A stretch of 64,000 nucleotides of DNA. Origin: an uncultured Flavobacteriales bacterium (GTDB lineage: Bacteria; Bacteroidota; Bacteroidia; Flavobacteriales_D; Sanyastnellaceae). This document shows, piece after piece, positions 54,426 through 62,387 of the stretch. The notes below the pieces were generated by a model, which saw only the letters and a program-made list of their open reading frames with translations, did not search any database and was not told the origin of the DNA. Numbering within the stretch: the first letter of the stretch is position 1; the number at the start of each line of letters is the position of its first letter. The DNA lies in the NCBI GenBank assembly GCA_943787435.1, contig CALSMK010000021.1:62001-126000 (forward strand), read 5' to 3'. The position numbers and the translations under genes are program-made.

Positions 54426-55112
54426 ATGTCTACCCCTGCAGCCAACCTCAAGGACACCTACCGGCACAAAGGCCTAAGAAAGGCCTTGCTGGGCAAATTG
54501 AGGGAGATGGGCATTGCCGACGAGGGGGTGTTGGGTGCCATGGATCGGGTGCCGCGCCACCATTTCATGGACGACGCTTTCGTGCATTTTGCTTACGACA
54601 ACAAGGCCTTCCGAATCGGAGCAGGGCAAACCATCAGCCATCCATTCACAGTGGCGAGGCAAACGGAGTTGCTCGGACTTCCTGCCGGAGCCAAGGTCTT
54701 GGAAATTGGCACAGGCAGTGGATACCAGTGCGCCGTCTTGGTGGCCATGGGCTTCAAGGTTCACAGCATTGAGCGGCAAAAGGACCTGTACGACAGGACG
54801 ACTCCTTTTTTGAAGCGGTTGGGATACCGGGCGCATTGCTATTACGGCGATGGCTACAAAGGCAAGAAGGCATTTGCCCCGTTTGATGGGATTTTGGTGA
54901 CATGCGGAGCCCCACACATTCCCGAAGCCTTGTTGGGTCAGTTGGCCATTGGAGGAAAGCTCATCATTCCTTTGGATGACACCTCAGCAGGAGAAGGAAA
55001 GCAAACGATGACCGAAGTGTGCCGAGTCGATGAAGGCACGTTTACGAAGCAAACACACGGGACCTTCGCGTTCGTGCCCATGCTGGCTGCGCGGTCAGGT
55101 TTGTCGGGTTGA
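54426..55112 (+). CDS. pcm: Protein-L-isoaspartate O-methyltransferase
   Basis: Repairs isoaspartyl residues using S-adenosylmethionine; cytoplasmic, 228 residues, intact. Key stretches: MDRVPRHHFMDDAF, GAGQTISHPFTVARQTELL (substrate loop), the SAM-binding VLEIGTGSGYQCAVLV, IERQKDLYDR, and FDGILVTCGAPHIPEALLGQ. It ends two bases before the convergent protease gene, with no terminator between. Confidence 0.95.
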   Translation: MSTPAANLKDTYRHKGLRKALLGKLREMGIADEGVLGAMDRVPRHHFMDDAFVHFAYDNKAFRIGAGQTISHPFTVARQTELLGLPAGAKVLEIGTGSGYQCAVLVAMGFKVHSIERQKDLYDRTTPFLKRLGYRAHCYYGDGYKGKKAFAPFDGILVTCGAPHIPEALLGQLAIGGKLIIPLDDTSAGEGKQTMTEVCRVDEGTFTKQTHGTFAFVPMLAARSGLSG

Positions 55113-55114
55113 TG

Positions 55115-57460
55115 TCATTCGCAAGTCTCTCCAAACATCGAGAGCACATCCAGTACATCGGAGACAGTGACCGCTCCGTCCATGTCCACGTCGCCAGGAC
55201 ACTCAATCAGGCTGGATACGCATTTTTGCGCATCTGAATCCCACACTGTTCCGGTTCCGCAGGCATCGGCATCGCAACATGGGGCGCTGGGGCAATTGGC
55301 CTGGGCATTCACAGGTTCACCACAGTCGACTCCAAAACCACTGAGCACGTTCAAAGCGTCTGTGACATTCACCAGTCCGTCAAAGTCCACATCTCCTGGG
55401 CAGTTGAGGAGGGTGGATCGACACATTCCAGCGCTTTCGTCCCACCATGTTCCCACTCCGCACGCTGCATTTCCACAGGCCTCTTCATCGTCGCAAATGC
55501 CATTGCCGTTGGCGTCTGAAGTGCATGGGCCTCCGCATTCCCCCAACGCATCAGCGTAAAGACATGTCCCGTCGTCCAAGTTTGCGGATGGGGAGAAGTT
55601 GCAAGCCTCAGGATCTGTGCATCCGGGTTCAGTGGACAGGTTTGGGCACAACCCAAAGATTTCAATGTCCGCGTCATAATTGACCACGCCCGAGGTGTTC
55701 CAACCATTGATCAGCTGCAGGTTCCAATCGCCGTTGCCTGCCGGCTGAAGACTGGACAAGTCAATGCTCGCGGAGTAAACGCCTGGACTCGAGGTGTTCC
55801 ATGCGCTGGGCCAAGGTCCAGCCGAAGGAAATCCGGCATCCACATTGTAGCCTCCGATTTGCAGGCAATCTCCACCGGGAGCGCACAGTGCCAGAAGCAG
55901 GTCTCCCGGCCATGACCCAGAGCTTTGAGGGTTGCTGAAGTCCAAGGTGATGTCAAGGGTGTAGGCGGTTCCCGAGGCGGCGAATACCAATGTGGATCCA
56001 CTGGTGCCTGCAAGACTCGCGGTAAATTCATTGACTTCGACTCCGTTTGTGATGCCACCATCCGTCCCGCAATCGGCGCATGGGCCTGCATAAATGCACC
56101 CATCCGTTCCTGTGTCTCCAGGGGTGTAGTTGCAGGCCTGAGAATCGCCACATTGAACGTTGGTGCTTTCCACCACTGGCGTGCCGCAAGTGCCGATGCA
56201 GCTGGCAGAATTGAATGTGGGAATCAAGGCGTTGTCTTCCACCAAGGGGTGAAACGTTAAGGTCTTGCTGCCACCTGCAATGGCGTGACAGTAACTCATG
56301 ATGGTGCCCAGCTGTCCGGTGGGGTTGTTGGTGTAACCGCCGCAATCGCCTTCTAAACTGCCGCAATTGTCAATGGGGCCGCCAGGCCATCCGCACCAGT
56401 GGGTGTGATTGGCTCCGCAATTGTGTCCCAATTCGTGGGAGACCACATCCAAATTCCAAGCATAGGTGTTGATGTTGTAATTGGTCGAAGTGGTCAGGTT
56501 GCCGCTCACCCCAGCATTGTAGCTGTTGCACAGCCCATTGAGGTAGGCGATTCCACCGGTGCCAATGTTGGTCCGTGTGGTCATCAAGTGCTTCAGGTCC
56601 AGGGGAATGGAGTTGAAGTTGGGGTTGTTGTTCCACTCCGAATTGAATGCGCCGAGAATCCCTCCGCCATCGTTGGTGACAGAGGCATAAGGATCGGGCG
56701 ACATCCATACATGGATAAACCGCGCGTCCAACGTCACAAGGTCGTTGAGTTCATTGCGGTAGATCTGATCCACAGAAGCCAAAATGGCCAAGGCCCAGTC
56801 GACGGCGTCGTCCAAATTGGAGCCCAAGGATTGGAAGGTGAATTCATCGATTTCCATTCCCACCTCAACACATTCGAGAAGGTTGGAGGAGCGCGCCTGT
56901 GAGGCACTTGGATCCTGTGGCGCAGGAAGTTCCAGCTGGTCCTCCACGCCACAGGTGAATGTCCGGTCATCGGATGAGGCGTCCACCGGAAACAAGGCGT
57001 GCACGTCATCCTTTCTGCGGTTGAGTTCCCAGCGGCGACCGTTCACGTTCAGCGAAGCCAACACGTGGTCTTTGAACAAGATCACCGTGCCCGAAACATC
57101 TCCAAGAACTTCGTAGGTGACGATTCTGGATTTGGCAGGAACGTAGCGGAAGCCTTCAGGCCCAGTGGTGGCCACCTCAAAGGCGTCAGATCGAACTTCG
57201 AATTGCTGCAGTCGCAGGAATTGGTCCCCCTCGGGGAAGGGCAGGACCATCAGGGTTTTTTGGGGTCGGTTGGCGCGAAGTCGATTGAATTCAGATGCGT
57301 CAAGGGTCAGGCCTACAGCATCATCAGGATTCGCAGTTGGCGAATTCTCCTTGGACAATTCAACCGCTGACCACAAGGCTCGCGATGCCTTTCCAGCCTG
57401 GGAGTGGGCGGCAAAACACAGGGTGAAAAGGAGGGGGAAGAGAAATGTATATCGCAGCAT
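55115..57460 (-). CDS. Secreted M12B-like zinc metalloprotease with tandem dockerin-like modules
   Basis: 781 residues, intact. Signal peptide MLRYTFLFPLLFTLCFAAHS, a propeptide-like region (residues about 50-170), then a reprolysin-type catalytic domain with VVSHELGHNCGANHTHWCGW (HExxHxxGxxH zinc site) near residue 350 and a Met-turn GTIMSYCHAI. Next is a proprotein-convertase P-like domain (residues about 470-600), then Cys-rich linkers (TDPEACNFSPSANLDDGTC). The C-terminus has two copies of a Cys-flanked EF-hand/dockerin-type module: CPGDVDFDGLVNVTDALNVL and CPGDVDMDGAVTVSDVLDVL. No ordinary T9SS type A or B domain closes the protein. Confidence 0.86.
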   Translation of the reverse strand: MLRYTFLFPLLFTLCFAAHSQAGKASRALWSAVELSKENSPTANPDDAVGLTLDASEFNRLRANRPQKTLMVLPFPEGDQFLRLQQFEVRSDAFEVATTGPEGFRYVPAKSRIVTYEVLGDVSGTVILFKDHVLASLNVNGRRWELNRRKDDVHALFPVDASSDDRTFTCGVEDQLELPAPQDPSASQARSSNLLECVEVGMEIDEFTFQSLGSNLDDAVDWALAILASVDQIYRNELNDLVTLDARFIHVWMSPDPYASVTNDGGGILGAFNSEWNNNPNFNSIPLDLKHLMTTRTNIGTGGIAYLNGLCNSYNAGVSGNLTTSTNYNINTYAWNLDVVSHELGHNCGANHTHWCGWPGGPIDNCGSLEGDCGGYTNNPTGQLGTIMSYCHAIAGGSKTLTFHPLVEDNALIPTFNSASCIGTCGTPVVESTNVQCGDSQACNYTPGDTGTDGCIYAGPCADCGTDGGITNGVEVNEFTASLAGTSGSTLVFAASGTAYTLDITLDFSNPQSSGSWPGDLLLALCAPGGDCLQIGGYNVDAGFPSAGPWPSAWNTSSPGVYSASIDLSSLQPAGNGDWNLQLINGWNTSGVVNYDADIEIFGLCPNLSTEPGCTDPEACNFSPSANLDDGTCLYADALGECGGPCTSDANGNGICDDEEACGNAACGVGTWWDESAGMCRSTLLNCPGDVDFDGLVNVTDALNVLSGFGVDCGEPVNAQANCPSAPCCDADACGTGTVWDSDAQKCVSSLIECPGDVDMDGAVTVSDVLDVLSMFGETCE

Positions 57461-57522
57461 TTGGAAAACCTTCTAGCCAAGCTAAAGCAATTGGAACACC
57501 TGTTCTACTCCAATGACAAAAG

Positions 57523-58143
57523 TCAGATAACGCCGTCAAGAACCCCTCTTCCTTCTCTGACGATTACGGCCTCACCTGAGGTGCAGTTGATGACGGAAGA
57601 AGCCTCCGTGTGGCCGAGGCCTCCACTGATGACTGCCTCCACTTGTTTTCCGTACCGCTCATGAACCAGCCCCGGATCAGTGAGGTATTCGGTCTCTTCT
57701 TGGTCGTTCAGAACTGAGCTCACCACAAGGGGGACACCCAGGGCATCGATGATGGCGGCAGGCAGAGCATGATCTGGCAATCGAATTCCCACTTCTTTTT
57801 TCGACTTTCTAAAAATGCGCGGGACTTTCACGCCGGCATCCAGAATGAAAGTGAACGGCCCAGGAAGGGCGCGTTTCATCATTTTGAAAATGGGCTGAGA
57901 TAGGGGGGCGACGTATTGACTGACTTGGCTCAAATCCTTGCAGATGAGAGAGAAGTTGGCTTCCGAAGGGCTCAGGTCCCTGAGCCGGGCCATCTTGTCG
58001 AGACCTTTGGTTGAGCCAAGGGCGCATGCAAAGCTGTAGACGGAGTCTGTAGGAATGATGATCACGCCGTCTTTCTGGAGCAGCTCCGCGGCTTGGGCGA
58101 CTTTTCGTGCCTCTGGGGTCTCTGGGTGAATCTCGATGAGCAT
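57523..58143 (-). CDS. L-threonylcarbamoyladenylate synthase (Sua5/YciO/YrdC family)
   Basis: About 206 residues from ATG 58143 (MLIEIHPETPEARKVAQAAE). YrdC-fold markers: DGVIIIPTDSVYSFACALGS (nucleotide-binding region), ARLRDLSPSEANFSLICKDL, LPGPFTFILDAG, VGIRLPDHALPAAIIDALG and SSVINCTSGEAVIVREGRG. This family makes the precursor for the universal t6A37 tRNA modification. The length is of the YciO/YrdC type without the Sua5 C-terminal domain, so the paralogue YciO function cannot be excluded. Intact. Confidence 0.88.
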   Translation of the reverse strand: MLIEIHPETPEARKVAQAAELLQKDGVIIIPTDSVYSFACALGSTKGLDKMARLRDLSPSEANFSLICKDLSQVSQYVAPLSQPIFKMMKRALPGPFTFILDAGVKVPRIFRKSKKEVGIRLPDHALPAAIIDALGVPLVVSSVLNDQEETEYLTDPGLVHERYGKQVEAVISGGLGHTEASSVINCTSGEAVIVREGRGVLDGVI

Positions 58144-58195
58144 GGCTATAAGTTCGCCAAACGACACCAACCATCCAACCCAAAATCTGGCAATT

Positions 58196-58533
58196 TTACC
58201 CGGCGCAACGGACACAGGAAATCGCTCCTGGCATCAGCAACAAACGGCCCGTGGGAATGGGTTCTGCCACAGCCGGTTGCACAATCCAAACCGGTCGTCG
58301 TCCAGACGCTGAAGCGCCCGGTCCAGTCCTTGTCTCAATTTTTCGGCCTGTCTCAAAGCGGCTTCATTGACCGACTTGTTGTTGATGGCGTCCATGCGGC
58401 TCACCCGACCAATGGCTTCACTTGGGGGAATGGGTTTGGTCAGCTCGCGGTATTCGGCAATTCGCTCATCCAAGCCCTGGGCCTTCTTGACGATGGCCTT
58501 CTTGATGTTTTCTTTCTCTTCCTTGGAAAGCAT
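58196..58533 (-). CDS. TraR/DksA family zinc-finger protein, two frame breaks
   Basis: About 112 residues. The intact part from ATG 58533 is a helical coiled region (MLSKEEKENIKKAIVKKAQG ... IPPSEAIGRVSRMDAINNKS ... LRQAEKLRQGLDRALQRL). Two shifts near 58262 and 58242 restore the family ending: DDDRFGLCNRCGRT, IPTGRLLLMPGAISCVRCAG, then TAA at 58196-58198. The four Cys (CxxC ... CxxC) are the DksA-type zinc site. Such proteins bind the RNA polymerase secondary channel or act as small regulators. Without the frame repair the gene looks like an anonymous short protein. Confidence 0.75.
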
Positions 58534-58574
58534 GCGGCAATTAAACCCTTCTTTTCCGGACACGTCTGTTCTTC

Positions 58575-59925
58575 ATGCGATTCATTCTTTCTGGGTGCCT
58601 TTTCCTTTTGGCCTTTTCCCTTGATGCACAGCCTGAGCTGGCCGCGTGGATCCTCAACACCGACGGTGAAACCGGTCAATTCTGGAACGGCAACAACCTC
58701 GTGCAGATGCAGGAGGAGTGCGATGTCCAATTGGTCCAATTCAGCGAGGACTTTGTGTATGTCCATTCCAACGGCATTCCGCGGTATCCCACGGCGCCAT
58801 TTCCCGACGGCAATCCCTCCCAGGCGACCGCCCAAGACTACCTCTTTCAGATTCCGCGCAATCCAGAGGAAGGCCCGTCAGGCGGAACGGCAACCGGACT
58901 TGGACACACCGGGGTCTTGATCAATGGCGTGGTGATTTTCAATGCGCAAGACGCGTTCAGCTACAACAATCAAGGCGTGTGGCATCAAAACGGGGGGTTC
59001 TTCGAGAACGGCGGTTTTGATTGTGCCAAGGGGCATCCGGCCATGGGCCAATACCACCACCACCAAGTGCCCACGGCCTTTGACGACAGTTTTGCGCCGA
59101 CCAGTGATGTCTGTGACGACTTCCCGAGCGAGGCGCTGTTCACTGTGGATATGGCCGAACACAGTCCCTTGATCGGCTATGCGTTTGACGGTTACCCCAT
59201 CTACGGACCCTATGGATTTGCCAATGCAGACGGATCGGGGGGCATTGCTCGGATGGAAACCAGCTGGCAGCTTCGGGACATTGCCGTGCGGCAGACGTTG
59301 CCCGACGGTACGGCTTTGGCCCCCAATCAATACGGCCCCGATGTCGGAGCATTGGTGACCCCTCCGATTCCTCCGGGTGCAGCACCTGTGGCTGCGGTGT
59401 TGGGCGCATACATCGAGGACCATGAATTCGTGACGGGTTCAGGAAGTCTGGATGAATTCAATGGCCGGTTCGCGGTCACCCCGGAGTATCCTGAAGGAAC
59501 CTATGCCTATTACGCGACGGTCGATGAAGACCACAATGGCCAATACCCCTATTTCTTTCCCGCTTACCGCGGCGTGGTGGAGACCGACAACTTTGGTGGA
59601 GGCCCCGGTCCAGGTGGAGGCGGGGGCACCAATGTGACCATTGACGAGGCGGTGGAAACCTGGACGGGCTCGGTGAGCGGTGTCTCCCATCATTGGGTCA
59701 ACCTGCTGATTTCTATGCCTATCCCAATCCCGTCCGCGACGTCGTGCGCTTTGCGGGCATCCTGCCCGAACGGGTGGAAGTGTACGATGCCGTGGGGCGC
59801 TGTGTGGCCAGTTGGCCGCAACGGCCATGGATCAAGGCCTCAGCTTGACAGGATGGCCCGCGGGCACCTATTGTTGCAAGGATTTGACAACCGGTCAACA
59901 CACCATGCTCATCTTGCATCCATGA
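58575..59925 (+). CDS. Secreted YHYH-domain protein with T9SS sorting domain, two frame breaks near end
   Basis: About 450 codons. Signal peptide MRFILSGCLFLLAFSLDAQ, then the YHYH domain: GVLINGVVIFNAQDAFSYNN, GHPAMGQYHHHQVPTAFDD and PLIGYAFDGYPIYGPYGFAN. The name motif reads YHHH here. After a Gly-rich hinge (GGGPGPGGGGG) frame changes near 59700 and 59840 give a T9SS type A domain (DFYAYPNPVRDVVRFAGILP ... VYDAVGRCVASWPQ ... GWPAGTYCCKDL) and TGA at 59923-59925, overlapping the next ATG. Unrepaired, this frame fuses into the following gene, which is an artefact. Function of YHYH proteins is unknown; likely surface or periplasmic. Confidence 0.8.
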
Positions 59926-61548
59926 TCCTGCGCGCGCTCTGTGTCTTTGTTGGTGTCTTCTGTTCCTTGAACGCCGAGGCACAGTGGGTCTTGGACGACA
60001 CATGGGGAGGCAACGGTCGGCGCATGGCGCTTTCTGATCGATGGGAAGTCCCTGTGGCCATCGACCACGACGCTTCGCGGGTGCACATGCTCAGTGCAGC
60101 TTTTGATTCCACAGGCACACCTGAGGCGCGGTGGCGTGCCTTTGCCCGAACCAACGGGGCAGAGGTGTGGTCTGGCCAAGGGTTTCAAGGTGAGACTCCG
60201 GTGGACCTCAGGACCAGTGCCACAGCGGACCGTTGGTTCCTGTTCACCGAGGCCGAAGTGGGCCCAGACTCGCTCCCGGCCAATGTGTGGCGCATCAGGT
60301 CCTTTCACACGGACGCGTTGGACACCACTTGGGGCACGCAGGGGCAGGTGGATTTGGGATTTGTAGGGCCCTGGCATTTGGGGGGTGGTATGGACATGGT
60401 GGGGCCTGCAGATGAATGGAGCAAGTGGGAGGCCGTGGGGCCTTGGATGGTGGTGGCGGGTGCGGCTTTTGACAGTTGCTGTGCGCACCGGGAATTGCCT
60501 GCTTTGGCCCTGTTAAGCACCGAGGATGGGACGTTTCACCCCGATTTCGGTCAGGAAGGACGCATTGTGCTCGAACCGGACGGCTGGCTTGTGGAGGACA
60601 GCGTGCGCCATGAGTGGAGCGGTCGGTTTACCCATGCCTTGTTCGTGCCAACCACGGGTGGGTATGTGTTTGATCCCCCAACTGAAATGCGCATCCTCGC
60701 AGGAGGCACCGTGGCCACAACGGGCGGTTTTCACCCCTTCGTCGCCCGGTTCCATTGGGATGGGTCGCTCGATACCGAGTTTGGCAATGGCGGTGTGGTG
60801 GAGTGGACCGAGGACGTCGATGTCAACCACGAAATCCAGGACATGCGCCACCGATGGAACTGGTACGAAGTTGGAGCAGGCATAGAATTGCTGCTGAGTG
60901 TCCCCGATGGGGAGCAACCACTGGCGGCTGGAACGATGGTGGCCGGATGGATGCCCCTTCATGGCCAGATCGCCTACAACCCGACGGCGGACATAGACCC
61001 GGGGCTGCCTGTTCAGGAGCCGCTCAGGGCAGTGGGCTTGGCGGCGGGTTACGGTCTGGAAGTTTGAGGATGAGCAAGTCGCGGTGGGCACCTTGGGTGA
61101 CGTTGTGGCTTGGGATGGGGATTGCCATCCAGCGTGGTGGACTTCCTATGGTTCAGCTTTTGGTACACCGGAGTATTGGACTGAGGATCTGGAGTTTGAG
61201 CGGCACCGGGTTGGTGCGGCACACACGGTAGGGTCGCGCCTTTACATTGCGGGTACCCTGGCCGAGGATGGCCCAGAAATTAGCCAGTGGATCCTCTCGC
61301 GTTGGAAGGAGGACAACACCATCGGTGTGGACGAATACATTGTGCTCCCTGCTCCTTATCCCAATCCGACATCGGGCCAGATCCACTGGGAATTGCCAGC
61401 AGGCCAGGTGGAGTGCCGAGATGCTTTAGGGCGCTTGCTGGATACATGGTGCCACCCAGGAGGTCGGTTTTCTGCGGTCCTGCCGCAAGGGGCAGCATGG
61501 CTGGGGCTCAATGGCGGGTCCTGGAGGGCCGTGCAGGTGGTCCGTTGA
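59922..61548 (+). CDS. Secreted delta-60-repeat protein with T9SS sorting domain, one frame break
   Basis: About 542 codons. Signal peptide MILRALCVFVGVFCSLNAEA, then repeats with the delta-60 pattern (LDxxFGxxGxV), seen as LDTTWGTQGQVDLGF, FHPDFGQEGRIVLEPDG and LDTEFGNGGVVEW. These repeats are thought to form a beta-propeller-like fold of unknown function. Near 61065-61075 one base seems missing; the protein then continues FEDEQVAVGTLGDVVAWDG and ends in a T9SS type A-like domain (LPAPYPNPTSGQIHWELPAG ... ECRDALGRLLDTW). The start overlaps the YHYH gene stop by four bases, so the two are probably co-translated. Confidence 0.78.
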
Positions 61549-61642
61549 ACCCGGTATTCCGCGTGGACAAAACCGAAAGCCGAGAACCGCAGTTTGGTCA
61601 GCGTGCATTCTACTTTAGCCGCGCGATTCACAACCCCACCCC

Positions 61643-62314
61643 ATGAAGTTTTTCATCGACACCGCCAACCTCGACCAAATCCGCGAAGCCGAAGCCTTGG
61701 GTGTGCTCGACGGAGTGACCACCAATCCCAGTCTGATGGCCAAGGAAGGCATTTCGGAGAGGCCGCCGTGCGCCAGCACTACGTGGACATCTGCAACATT
61801 GTGGACGGCGACGTCAGCGCCGAGGTGATCGGCACAGATTTCGAAGACATGGTCAAGGAAGGCGAAGCCTTGGCCGCCCTCCACGACAACATCGTGGTCA
61901 AGGTGCCCATGATCGAGGACGGTGTCAAGGCCTTGCGCTATTTCTCCGACAAGGGCATCCGCACCAACTGCACGTTGATTTTTTCTGCGGGTCAGGCCCT
62001 GCTTGCAGCCAAGGCTGGCGCCAATTATGTGAGCCCGTTCATCGGTCGCCTCGACGACATTTCAAGCGATGGCGTACAGCTGATTCGAGCAGATTCGCGG
62101 CATCTATGACAACTACATGTTTCAGACCGAAATCTTGGCAGCTTCAGCGTCCGCCACACCATGCACATCATCGATTGTGCCCAGATCGGGGCCGATGTCA
62201 TGACCGGCCCACTTGAGCGCCATCAAAGGCTTGCTCAAGCATCCCCTGACGGACAGCGGCTTAGAGAAGTTCTCTGGCCGACCATGCAAAAGCAGCGGCA
62301 GCGTTCCAGCCTAA
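61643..62314 (+). CDS. Transaldolase-like aldolase (small TalC/Fsa type), several frame breaks
   Basis: About 217-220 residues when joined. It starts [20 protein letters not shown] with [14 protein letters not shown] frame change near 61760 leads to [38 protein letters not shown] (Schiff-base Lys in VVKVPM), [20 protein letters not shown] and [11 protein letters not shown]. Further changes from 62075 lead to [18 protein letters not shown] and the ending [20 protein letters not shown]. The stop at 62312-62314 is tentative; another frame reads slightly further. Enzyme of the non-oxidative pentose phosphate pathway or fructose-6-phosphate aldolase; the two cannot be told apart here. A clear housekeeping gene damaged by probable sequence errors. 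Confidence 0.88.
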
Positions 62315-62375
62315 GGCCATAAAAATTGTAGTGCCTTCTTTGACGCCAAGGCAACTTGCGGGCCCACGGTGTAGT

Positions 62376-62383
62376 TACTTTCG
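62376..62383 (+). promoter_or_regulatory. Promoter-like -7 element TACTTTCG
   Basis: One mismatch from TAnnTTTG, ending four bases before the ATG at 62388. Confidence 0.35.
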
Positions 62384-62387
62384 CAGT

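Noticed and set aside
58575..61067. A single 830-residue multidomain protein (YHYH plus delta-60 repeats)
   Set aside because: A second signal peptide appears in the middle, and an alternative frame gives a proper sorting domain with a stop overlapping the second ATG, so these are two genes.
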